A DNA stretch of 64,000 nt from JBMDXB01 sp048594975 (lineage in GTDB: Bacteria > Acidobacteriota > Vicinamibacteria > Vicinamibacterales > 2-12-FULL-66-21): the NCBI GenBank assembly GCA_048594975.1, contig JBMDXQ010000093.1, positions 1-64,000 of the forward strand, read 5' to 3'. Below the pieces are notes generated by a model, which was given only the letters and a program-made list of their open reading frames with translations, had not been told where the DNA came from and did no database searches. Positions 24,891 through 32,160 of this stretch are shown piece by piece; position 1 is the first letter of the stretch, and each line of letters opens with the position of its first letter. A program made the position numbers and the translations under genes.

Positions 24891-26051
24891 TCACTCTGCC
24901 AGCAATCGTCCCCAGAACCCGGAGAGATCCCAGAACGCGCGCAACGCCGCGGAGCGATCGACCTCCGCGTGGGTGATGAGCGGGGTGGCCAGGTGGTGCA
25001 CCGTCACGCCGCGCGCGCGCAGCGACTCGGCGAGCAGCGACGACTCCACTGCGGGAATCACGTTGTCGTCCGTGCCGTGCAGCAGGTACACGGCGCCCTC
25101 CGGCGCGGGCGCGCGGGCGGGCGAGAGCGCCTCGTCACCGGCGACGATCGACACGTGCGGCAGCAGGATCGGGCCGAGCGCGCCCACGTTGCGGTCGTTG
25201 ACGTATCCCATGAGCGTCCGCGCCGGCTCGTCGAGCGCCGCGGCCAGCGCGTGCGCCCGATCGAAGGCGAGCTTCGCGCGCGCCTTGTCCACCATGTCGA
25301 GGTGGGAGGCCTCCAGGAAGGCGAGGATGGCGCCACGCAGGGGCGGCACCTGCTCGGGCGGCACGACCCGCGCGGCGGCGCCGAGGAGGATGATCGCGAC
25401 GCCGTAGTCGTGCGGCGGCCGCCGCGCCCCGTCCGGCTGGACGCCGGTGCACAGGTAGCGCAGCGTGCGCGGCAGATCGCCGTGGCCGCCAAACGACATC
25501 ACGAACGCCACGCGTGCGTTCACCCGCGGCCGACCGGAGGCGACGATGGCGAGCCCACCGGCGAAGCTGATGCCCATGACGCCGATCCGGCCGTCGGCGG
25601 CGCGGTGCTCCGGCTGGTCCGCGAGCCACGCCGCGGCGTCCTCGATCATGTCGGTGGTGCGGGTGCTGAGGGTGTAGCGCGCCAGATCCGGGAGCTGCGC
25701 CGTCAGCACGGGATGTCCCATCGACGCGACGTCACGGGCGAAGGTCAGGAGCCGCGGCTCCTCGATTCCGGCGGCGTGCACGCCGGGGACGATGAGCACC
25801 GGGCGGCCCGAGCGAGTATCTGGAACGTACCATCGGCCGGCGATCTCGCCGCCGCGCCAGGGCACGCGCGCCGGCGTTTCGGTCACCGGTTCGGTGCCGA
25901 GCTCGGCGACGGACCGGACGAGCCCCTGCAGGTTCGCGGCCTGGACGACGAAGGACGCGCCGCGGATCCGATCCCACGCGGCGTAGCTCGCGCCGGCGAC
26001 GATCACCAGCGGCGCCACGACCGCCGCGACGAGCTTTCGGCGTCGCTTCAT
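24891..26051 (-). CDS. alpha/beta hydrolase, membrane-anchored or exported
   Basis: A 386-residue protein from the ATG at 26051, with an N-terminal basic and hydrophobic segment (KLVAAVVAPLVIVAGASYAA) acting as anchor or signal. The alpha/beta-hydrolase core is supported by a nucleophile elbow G-I-S-F-A-G-G, an acid in LHGTDDNVIP and a late His in PLITHAEVDR, in the correct order. The front part includes PVLIVPGVHAAGIEEPRL, an oxyanion-hole-like region. The substrate is unknown; dienelactone-hydrolase-like and acetyl-esterase-like families share this layout. It is divergent from cmk with 20 bases between the starts. Confidence 0.8.
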   Translation of the reverse strand: MKRRRKLVAAVVAPLVIVAGASYAAWDRIRGASFVVQAANLQGLVRSVAELGTEPVTETPARVPWRGGEIAGRWYVPDTRSGRPVLIVPGVHAAGIEEPRLLTFARDVASMGHPVLTAQLPDLARYTLSTRTTDMIEDAAAWLADQPEHRAADGRIGVMGISFAGGLAIVASGRPRVNARVAFVMSFGGHGDLPRTLRYLCTGVQPDGARRPPHDYGVAIILLGAAARVVPPEQVPPLRGAILAFLEASHLDMVDKARAKLAFDRAHALAAALDEPARTLMGYVNDRNVGALGPILLPHVSIVAGDEALSPARAPAPEGAVYLLHGTDDNVIPAVESSLLAESLRARGVTVHHLATPLITHAEVDRSAALRAFWDLSGFWGRLLAE

Positions 26052-26058
26052 CGCGGGG

Positions 26059-26064
26059 GATAAT
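26059..26064 (+). promoter_or_regulatory. cmk: -10 box placed seven bases before the cmk start
   Basis: GATAAT at 26059-26064 is followed by seven bases and the GTG of cmk. No ribosome binding site separates them, so transcription may start at the start codon. A -35 hexamer is not evident. Confidence 0.35.
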
Positions 26065-26071
26065 AGCAGCC

Positions 26072-26788
26072 GTGACATCGGACGCTGGATTTCGGACCCC
26101 GGACACCGATGCCGGCGCGCGCGGTCCGCGTGCGCTTACCATCGCTATCGACGGGCCGTCGGGCGCCGGCAAGGGCACCGTTGCGCGCAGCGTGGCGGCG
26201 CGTCTGCGTTACCGTCACGTCGACACCGGCGCGATGTACCGCGCCGTTGCCTGGAAGGCGCTGCGCGACGGGCTCGATCTGCGCGACGAGGCGGCGGTTG
26301 CCGCACTCGGGAGGCGCGCCGCCTTCGATCTCGAGGCCGGACGGGTCGTGATTGACGGCTCCGATGTCGCCCGCGCGATCCGCACGCCGGACATCGATGC
26401 CGCCGCCGCCACCGTCGCCCGCCATCCCGCGGTGCGCGAGGTGCTCGTGCAGCGCCAGCGCGAGCTGGGCCGCGGCGGAGGGGTCGTCATGGAAGGACGA
26501 GACATCGGGACGGTGGTCTTTCCCGACGCCGACGTGAAGATCTATCTGGACGCCTCGCCGGACGAGCGCGCCCGCCGCCGCGCCGCCGATCCGGCGCACG
26601 CCGTGTCCGAGGGGCGCCCGCTCACCGACATCGCGACTGCGCTCGCCGAGCGCGACCGCAGCGACTCCACGCGAGCCGTCTCCCCCCTGGCACGAGCCGC
26701 CGACGCCATCGTGATCGACACGACCGGTGTGCCCATCGACGGCGTCGTCGACCGCGTCCTCGCCATTGTCGCCTCGCGGCAGCGCTGA
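26072..26788 (+). CDS. cmk: cytidylate kinase
   Basis: A 238-residue NMP kinase that phosphorylates CMP and dCMP. The P-loop is IAIDGPSGAGKGTVARSVA, followed by RYRHVDTGAMYRAVAWKA, the substrate-binding element, and GRDIGTVVFPDADVKIYL, both highly characteristic. The GTG at 26072 adds about 20 variable residues before the conserved core, so a later start is possible, but none has a better signal. The usual downstream partner rpsA lies 2.5 kb away, separated by two unrelated genes. Confidence 0.95.
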   Translation: MTSDAGFRTPDTDAGARGPRALTIAIDGPSGAGKGTVARSVAARLRYRHVDTGAMYRAVAWKALRDGLDLRDEAAVAALGRRAAFDLEAGRVVIDGSDVARAIRTPDIDAAAATVARHPAVREVLVQRQRELGRGGGVVMEGRDIGTVVFPDADVKIYLDASPDERARRRAADPAHAVSEGRPLTDIATALAERDRSDSTRAVSPLARAADAIVIDTTGVPIDGVVDRVLAIVASRQR

Positions 26789-26838
26789 GAAACGCCGGAC
26801 GCCGGGCGGGCGTAGTCAGCGCGGGAGGCTTGCATCGT

Positions 26839-28125
26839 ATGCGATTCCGCTCAGCCCTTGTGCTCCTGACCCTCGCCGGCGCCGGCCTGGCCGTCTCCCG
26901 GGTAACCGCCGACACCGTCGACCGCTACTGGCCGAGCTGGCGTGGACCCGATCACACCGGCGTGTCGAAAACGGCGCAGCCCCCGACCACGTGGGGCGAA
27001 GGCAAGAACGTCCGCTGGAAGATTGCCGTGCCCGGGCGGGGCGCCGGCACGCCCGTCGTCTGGAACGACCGCGTCTATATCTCGACCGCGATCCCCGCCG
27101 ACCCCGCCGCCGGCCCCGCCTCCGTGCACAGGTTCGTCGTCATGGCGATCAACCGCCAGGACGGGACGATCGCCTGGCAGCAAACGGCGCGCGAGGAGGC
27201 GCCCCACGAAGGGACGCACCAGCAGTTCGGGACACTGGCCTCGCCGTCGGTCGTGACCGACGGGCAGACGGTCATCGCGTCGTTCGAATCGCGCGGCATC
27301 TTCGCGTTCGACATCAACGGAACGCTGCTCTGGCAGCAGGACCTCGGCGACAAACGCATGCGCAACGAGTTCGGCGAAGGGTCGTCGCCCGCGCTCTACA
27401 AGGACAAGCTGTACGTCGTGTGGGACCACCAGGGCGAGTCGTTCATCGCCGCTCTCGACAAGAGGACGGGCAGGGAAGTGTGGAAGGTGGCGCGCCAGGA
27501 GATCGACAGCTGGGCGACGCCGCTCGTCGTCGAAGCGCCGGGCGGGGCACAAGTCGTCACCGGCGCAATGAATCGCGTGCGCAGCTACGATGCTGCCAGC
27601 GGGAAGCTCGTGTGGGAGACCGGCGGCCTGACGATGAACCCGATTCCATCGCCGGTGTCGGGCGGTGGCCTCGTGTTCCTGATGTCCGGCTTCCGCGGTA
27701 ACAGCCTCAAGGCGATCCGGCTCGCCGACGCGAAAGGCGACGTTACCGGGACGCCAGCGGTCGCCTGGACGCTGGACCGGGACACCCCGTACGTCCCCTC
27801 TCCGCTGCTCTACGACGGCATCCTGTACTTCCTCAAGGGGAATACGGCGATCCTCTCAGCCTACGTCGCGGCGACGGGCAAGCCGCACTACCAGGCGTCA
27901 CGGATAGAAGGACTGACCGCGCAGGTCTTCGCGTCGCCGGTCGGCGCCGGCGGCAGGATCTACGTGCTCGGGCAGGACGGCACGGCCGCCGTCCTGAAGC
28001 ACGGGCCGGCGCTCGAGGTTCTCGGAACCAACAGGCTCGACGACCGCTTCGACGCGTCCCCGGCGCTCGTCGACAGAGAGTTGTACCTGAGGGGCTATGA
28101 CAATCTGTACTGTGTTGTGGAATGA
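26839..28125 (+). CDS. exported PQQ-type beta-propeller protein
   Basis: A 428-residue protein. The ATG at 26839 has GGGAGG ten bases upstream and opens a signal peptide (MRFRSALVLLTLAGAGLAVS). The mature part begins DRYWPSWRGPDHTGVS, typical of outer-membrane-assembly/PQQ-like WD40 proteins of this phylum, and continues with propeller blades marked by repeats such as ALDKRTGREVWKVARQEI and SYDAASGKLVWETGG (A/G-x-T/S-G-x-x-x-W). There is no PQQ dehydrogenase catalytic signature that I can see, so a binding or scaffold role is likelier. The stop is immediately followed by a heptamer block. Confidence 0.87.
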   Translation: MRFRSALVLLTLAGAGLAVSRVTADTVDRYWPSWRGPDHTGVSKTAQPPTTWGEGKNVRWKIAVPGRGAGTPVVWNDRVYISTAIPADPAAGPASVHRFVVMAINRQDGTIAWQQTAREEAPHEGTHQQFGTLASPSVVTDGQTVIASFESRGIFAFDINGTLLWQQDLGDKRMRNEFGEGSSPALYKDKLYVVWDHQGESFIAALDKRTGREVWKVARQEIDSWATPLVVEAPGGAQVVTGAMNRVRSYDAASGKLVWETGGLTMNPIPSPVSGGGLVFLMSGFRGNSLKAIRLADAKGDVTGTPAVAWTLDRDTPYVPSPLLYDGILYFLKGNTAILSAYVAATGKPHYQASRIEGLTAQVFASPVGAGGRIYVLGQDGTAAVLKHGPALEVLGTNRLDDRFDASPALVDRELYLRGYDNLYCVVE

Positions 28126-28246
28126 GGATTGTGGATTGCGTTGATTGTGGATTGTCGACTGCTGATTGGGTGACCGGCGCCGAACGGTCAACCAACAATC
28201 CACGAAGCAATCATCGATCAGCACTCCACGATTCAATCCACAATCC
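28126..28246. repeat. heptamer array GGATTGY with 13-bp inverted arms
   Basis: It begins on the first base after the stop of the propeller gene. Left units are GGATTGT and GGATTGC at 28126-28139 and another GGATTGT at 28149-28155. GGATTGTGGATTG at 28126-28138 pairs perfectly with CAATCCACAATCC at 28234-28246, and TGACCG at 28171-28176 pairs with CGGTCA at 28185-28190. The same heptamer occurs at 16320-16340, 12 kb away. It separates two convergent genes. Confidence 0.8.
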
Positions 28247-28261
28247 GCAACCCACAGTCAA

Positions 28262-29080
28262 CTAGTCTCTGTCTCGATAGTCCTCCGACGAGGCCGGATC
28301 GAGCTCCCAGCGTTTCTTGTCGCGATCGGCGATCTTGTCGGCGGGGCGGAGCTCCTCGTTGTCCTGGTACTCGACGCCGAGTGCCTTGCCGATGTCATCG
28401 ACCCGGTCCTGGTCGGGCGTGGGATTGTCGCCGCCCGGAGCTTCGTCGCCGACCGAGTAGGCATCCTCCCAGTCCGCGTCGACGTCGCCGCCGGTCATGA
28501 CCGGGCTGGTCTCGGTGTGATCGCGGCGCGCCTCGCGCATCTCCGCGCGGCCGGAGCGTGCCGCCGACGAACCGCGGTCCAGGTCGAGGCTCGACGGCGG
28601 CGTCGGCACTGTTTCCTCCACTTCGCGCAGCTGCCGCCGCGCGCGGTCCAGCGCCGGGGCGCGGCGGCTGCTGCCCGCTCCGGCGGGGGTGCCGGTGGAT
28701 CGCCGCGTCGGCATCGGGTTGGTGGGGCCCTCGACGGTGCGGCCAGTGTCCGGCGTCTGGGCGAGGGTCTCCTCGCGGCCGGTGCCTCCGGGCCGACGTG
28801 CCGAACGCGTGCGCTTTGGAGCCGACTTCCGGCGCGTGCTTCCTTTGCCGGCGCGCGCGATTCGCTTCCGAGCCGCCTTACCCGACGGGGTCTTCGCCCC
28901 TGCCGATCTGCGCGCGGTGTTCCGGCGCGTCCCGGCCCGGCGCCTGCCGCCGGCCCTGCGGCGTGCGGCGGCCTCGCCGCCGGCACCGGCGCGTTTGTTC
29001 GAGGGTGTCCGTTTGCGGCCCTTGGCCGGGCGCTGGCGCCGGGAGGCAGCCGACGTGGGCCGGGCGCGTTTCTTCGCCAT
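28262..29080 (-). CDS. basic histone-H1-like N-terminus joined to a DUF6335-like domain
   Basis: A 272-residue protein of two halves. Residues 1-105 are extremely rich in Lys, Arg, Ala, Ser and Thr with almost no hydrophobic residues (AKKRARPTSAASRRQRPAKG), like bacterial histone-H1-type DNA-binding tails. Residues about 180-272 are acidic and match the DUF6335 pattern I know from cyanobacterial proteins: SPVMTGGDVDADWEDA, VGDEAPGGDNPTPDQDRVDD and the ending KKRWELDPASSEDYRDRD. Function is unknown; the combination suggests a nucleoid- or stress-associated protein. It is convergent with the propeller gene and divergent from rpsA. Confidence 0.75.
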   Translation of the reverse strand: MAKKRARPTSAASRRQRPAKGRKRTPSNKRAGAGGEAAARRRAGGRRRAGTRRNTARRSAGAKTPSGKAARKRIARAGKGSTRRKSAPKRTRSARRPGGTGREETLAQTPDTGRTVEGPTNPMPTRRSTGTPAGAGSSRRAPALDRARRQLREVEETVPTPPSSLDLDRGSSAARSGRAEMREARRDHTETSPVMTGGDVDADWEDAYSVGDEAPGGDNPTPDQDRVDDIGKALGVEYQDNEELRPADKIADRDKKRWELDPASSEDYRDRD

Positions 29081-29239
29081 GGTATGCGACTCCAGGTTGA
29101 CGTAGCGGCGCTAAGTGATGTATCTTCTAATGCTTATCGCGACATGAAAGTGCGGTAGGCCGGGCGGCGAGCCCGGCAGATTACAGCCCGCCGGAGCTGA
29201 GATCCCGGTAGACGTTCGATCGAGGAGGACCCGTTTCGC

Positions 29240-31009
29240 ATGGCAACAGACAATCCGCACCAGAACAACCCACAAGGAGGTGGCGCGACCGGCACGGCTG
29301 AGAAGACGTCAGCGTTCTCCCCGATGAACGACGACCAGCTCGATCCGCAGGAATACGCGCGTCTCCTGGACCTTTACGATAACAGCTTCCGCAACATCGC
29401 GGAAGGCGAGGTCGTGAAGGGGACCGTCCTGAAAGTCACCCCGTCAGAGGTGATCGTGGACGTCGGCTACAAGTCGGAAGGGATCATCGCCGTCGACGAG
29501 TTCCTGGACGAAAACGGCCAGATCACGGTGCAGCCGGGCGACATCGTCGATGTGCTGCTCGAGCGCACCGAGGACCGCGAGGGGTACGTCGTGCTCTCGC
29601 GCGAGAAGGCCGAGAAGATGAAGATCTGGGACGAGGTCGAGAAGGCCTACGCCGAGAAGAAGGTCGTCATCGGCCGGGTCATCGAGCGCATCAAGGGCGG
29701 GCTCGCGGTAGACATCGGCGTCCGCGCCTTCCTGCCGGGCTCGCAGATCGACGTCCGTCCCGTCCGCAACCTCGACGCGCTGCGCGGCCAGGAGCTGCGG
29801 ATGCGGGTCATCAAGGTCAACAAGAAGCGCGGCAACATCGTGCTCTCCCGCAAGGTGCTCCTCGAGGAGGAGAACGCGGAGAAGAAGAAGCACACGCTCG
29901 ATACGCTCGAGGAGGGCAAGGTGCTGCGCGGCGTGGTCAAGAACATCACCGACTACGGCGCGTTCATCGACCTCGGCGGTATCGACGGCCTGCTGCACAT
30001 CACCGACATGTCGTGGGGCCGCGTGACCCACCCGTCCGAGCTCTTCAAGGTCAATGAAGAGATCGACGTCATCGTGCTCAAATACGACCCCTCGACCGAG
30101 CGCGTCTCGCTCGGCCACAAGCAGCTCAAGAACGATCCGTGGTCGAACGTGACCGAGCGGTACCCGGTCGGGGCGCGGATGAGCGGCAAGGTGGTCAGCC
30201 TGACCGACTACGGCGCGTTCGTCGAGCTGGAGCCCGGGGTCGAGGGCCTCATCCACGTGAGCGAGATGTCGTGGAGCAAGCGGGTCAAGCACCCGTCGAA
30301 GATCCTCAACGTCGGCGACACGGTCGAGGCGATGGTGCTCGGCGTGGATCCGGGCGCGCGGCGGATCTCGCTCGGTCTGAAGCAGGTCGAGAGCAACCCC
30401 TGGCACGAGCTGTCCGAGAAGTACCCGATCGGGACGACGATCACCGGCAAGGTGCGGAACCTGACCGAGTTCGGCGCGTTCGTCGAGGTGGAGGAGGGCA
30501 TCGACGGCCTGATCCACATCTCGGACATGTCGTGGAGCAAGCGGCTGAAGCACCCGTCGGAGGTGCTCAAGAAGGGCGACACCGTCGAAGCGATGGTGCT
30601 GAACATCGATGCCGAGAACCAGCGGCTGTCGCTCGGCCTCAAGCAGCTCCAGACCGACGTGTGGGACGAGTTCTTCTCGCACCACCGCGTCGGGGACGTC
30701 GTCGAGGGCAAGGTCGTCCGGTTGACCAACTTCGGCGCCTTCGTCGAGCTGGCCGAGGGCATCGAGGGGCTGATCCACGTCTCGGAGTTCGACGACTCGC
30801 AGCACGCGGGCAAGGACGAGAAGCTCGAGCTGAAGGTCGGCGAGACCTACCAGATGAAGATCATCAAGCTGATTCCCGCCGAGCGGAAGATCGGCCTGAG
30901 CATCCGCGCGCTCAGGAGCGACGAGTTCCGCGCCGACTGGGAGGCGTACACCGAGTCGAGCGGCCGGCCGGAAGTGACGCTGGGCGATCACTTCAGGAGG
31001 CAGCAGTAG
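29240..31009 (+). CDS. rpsA: 30S ribosomal protein S1
   Basis: A 589-residue protein with six S1 (OB-fold) repeats, each opening with a VVxGxVxxLTxFGAFVxL pattern and containing GLIHVSEMSW or a variant; the first two are more divergent, as usual for the ribosome-binding repeats. S1 brings mRNA to the 30S subunit. AGGAGG at 29224-29229 precedes the ATG. The C-terminus is short (HFRRQQ) compared with proteobacterial S1, as in many other phyla. It is followed by a heptamer block and the IHF/HU-type gene, the order rpsA-ihfB being common in bacteria. Confidence 0.96.
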   Translation: MATDNPHQNNPQGGGATGTAEKTSAFSPMNDDQLDPQEYARLLDLYDNSFRNIAEGEVVKGTVLKVTPSEVIVDVGYKSEGIIAVDEFLDENGQITVQPGDIVDVLLERTEDREGYVVLSREKAEKMKIWDEVEKAYAEKKVVIGRVIERIKGGLAVDIGVRAFLPGSQIDVRPVRNLDALRGQELRMRVIKVNKKRGNIVLSRKVLLEEENAEKKKHTLDTLEEGKVLRGVVKNITDYGAFIDLGGIDGLLHITDMSWGRVTHPSELFKVNEEIDVIVLKYDPSTERVSLGHKQLKNDPWSNVTERYPVGARMSGKVVSLTDYGAFVELEPGVEGLIHVSEMSWSKRVKHPSKILNVGDTVEAMVLGVDPGARRISLGLKQVESNPWHELSEKYPIGTTITGKVRNLTEFGAFVEVEEGIDGLIHISDMSWSKRLKHPSEVLKKGDTVEAMVLNIDAENQRLSLGLKQLQTDVWDEFFSHHRVGDVVEGKVVRLTNFGAFVELAEGIEGLIHVSEFDDSQHAGKDEKLELKVGETYQMKIIKLIPAERKIGLSIRALRSDEFRADWEAYTESSGRPEVTLGDHFRRQQ

Positions 31010-31013
31010 GGGC

Positions 31014-31059
31014 AGTCGATAGTCGAACGTCGATAGTCAGAGTCGGAGTCGGAGTCGGA
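31014..31059. repeat. short-unit array AGTCGAT/GTCGGA after rpsA
   Basis: Four heptamers, AGTCGAT, AGTCGAA, CGTCGAT, AGTCAGA, run from 31014 to 31041 and are followed by three six-base GTCGGA units to 31059. It starts four bases after the rpsA stop. Its unit differs from the other loci, but the seven-base period is shared. Confidence 0.65.
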
Positions 31060-31083
31060 GTCCAAGGTCGGAACTGGGAATCC

Positions 31084-31111
31084 AAGCCAGAGCCGGGCCC
31101 GGCTCTGGCTT
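31084..31111. repeat. perfect 28-bp palindrome between rpsA and the IHF gene
   Basis: Positions 31084-31097 are the exact reverse complement of 31098-31111 (arm AAGCCAGAGCCGGG), with no loop. As RNA it would make a very strong hairpin, but it is followed by GCGCGTGATC, not by a T run. It may limit read-through from rpsA or protect its 3' end. Confidence 0.85.
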
Positions 31112-31154
31112 GCGCGTGATCAGGGGCGGGCGTCGGCTGAGAAGGGGACCAATC

Positions 31155-31511
31155 ATGACGACCGGGAGCATGACGAAAGCGGAGCTCGTGGAAGAGGTCT
31201 CGCGCGTGTCCGACCTGACGAAGAAGCACTCCGAGGTCATCGTCGACACTGTCTTCAAGAGCATCATCGACGCGCTGCACCGTGGCGAGAAGATCGAGCT
31301 TCGTGGATTCGGCAGCTTCCGGTTGCGGCGCCGCGAGCCCCGCAAGGGCCGGAACCCCAAGACCGGCGACAAGGTGGACGTGCCGCCGAAGAAGGTCCCG
31401 TACTTCAAGCCCGGCAAGGAATTGAAGGAGCTGATCAACCGCGAGGCCGAGGTGCCCGCGTCTCCCGAGGCGCCGCCGGCCGTCTCCGGCTCGGACCTGG
31501 CGGGAGTCTAG
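31155..31511 (+). CDS. HU/IHF-family DNA-binding protein
   Basis: A 118-residue nucleoid protein that bends DNA. The HU/IHF core spans residues about 6-97: MTKAELVEEVSRVSDLTKKH, the dimer core VIVDTVFKSIIDAL, and the DNA-binding arm IELRGFGSFRLRRREPRKGR with RNPKTGDKVDVPPKKVPYFKPG. The GFGSFxxRxRxxRxGRNPxTG pattern and the position after rpsA favour IHF beta over HU. An extra C-terminal tail of about 20 residues rich in Pro/Ala/Glu is not part of the fold. A second ATG at 31170 is an alternative start. Confidence 0.92.
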   Translation: MTTGSMTKAELVEEVSRVSDLTKKHSEVIVDTVFKSIIDALHRGEKIELRGFGSFRLRRREPRKGRNPKTGDKVDVPPKKVPYFKPGKELKELINREAEVPASPEAPPAVSGSDLAGV

Positions 31512-31532
31512 GGGGCTGACGCTGTAAGAGCC

Positions 31533-31603
31533 AAGAAGTAAGAAGCAAGAATGCAGCGATCGAGCTTCCGCGTGCCGCGTTCTTAGTCCTTACGTCTTCG
31601 TTC
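31533..31603. repeat. heptamer array AAGAAGY with imperfect inverted arm
   Basis: AAGAAGT, AAGAAGC and AAGAATG run from 31533 to 31553. The region 31578-31603 (CGTTCTTAGTCCTTACGTC and following) reads in reverse complement as a degenerate AAGAA/GTAAG series, so the two sides can pair imperfectly. It fills the spacer between the IHF gene and the HIT gene. A similar TTCTT-rich stretch without a left partner lies before the membrane-protein gene at 17157-17200. Confidence 0.55.
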
Positions 31604-31611
31604 CGAATTTC

Positions 31612-32124
31612 ATGGAACATCTCTGGAGTCCGTGGCGGCTGGCCTACATCGAAGGCGCCGGCCAGTCCCCGGACTGCGTGTTCTGCCGGGCGCTGGAGAC
31701 GACCGACTCCGCCCCGCTGATGCTGCACCGCGGCCGCACCTGCTTCGTCATCCTCAACCTCTTCCCCTACAACAACGGGCACCTGATGATCGTGCCGAAC
31801 CGGCACGTCGGGTCGCTGGCGGCGCTCACCGGCGACGAGATGTGCGAGCTCGGCGAGCTCACCCGGCTCGCGGAGATCGCGGTGACCGAGGCGTACGCGC
31901 CGCACGGCATCAACATGGGGATCAACCTCGGGAAACCGGCGGGTGCCGGTATCCTCGACCACGTCCACATGCACCTCGTGCCGCGCTGGAACGGCGACAC
32001 CAACTTCATGACCGTCGTCGGCCGGACGCGCGTCCTGCCCGAGGAGCTGTCGGCATCCGCCGAGAGGCTCAGGCCGGTGTTCGAACGGCTGTCGCGCGCA
32101 GAGGCGGTGGATCCTCGCGCCTGA
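31612..32124 (+). CDS. HIT-family hydrolase or nucleotide phosphorylase
   Basis: A 170-residue protein with the histidine triad DHVHMHLVPRW (HxHxH) at about residues 115-125, the nucleotide-binding ILNLFPYNNGHLMIVPNRHV, and a zinc-type CVFC near residue 22. This combination, with WSPWRLAYI at the N-terminus, is the Ap4A-phosphorylase-like HIT branch found in actinobacteria and acidobacteria. It would act on dinucleoside polyphosphates or aminoacyl/adenylate adducts. No ribosome binding site is obvious before the ATG, which directly follows the repeat block. Confidence 0.9.
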   Translation: MEHLWSPWRLAYIEGAGQSPDCVFCRALETTDSAPLMLHRGRTCFVILNLFPYNNGHLMIVPNRHVGSLAALTGDEMCELGELTRLAEIAVTEAYAPHGINMGINLGKPAGAGILDHVHMHLVPRWNGDTNFMTVVGRTRVLPEELSASAERLRPVFERLSRAEAVDPRA

Positions 32125-32160
32125 CGGCGGACGATCCTCCGCATTACGGTTCGATCACCG

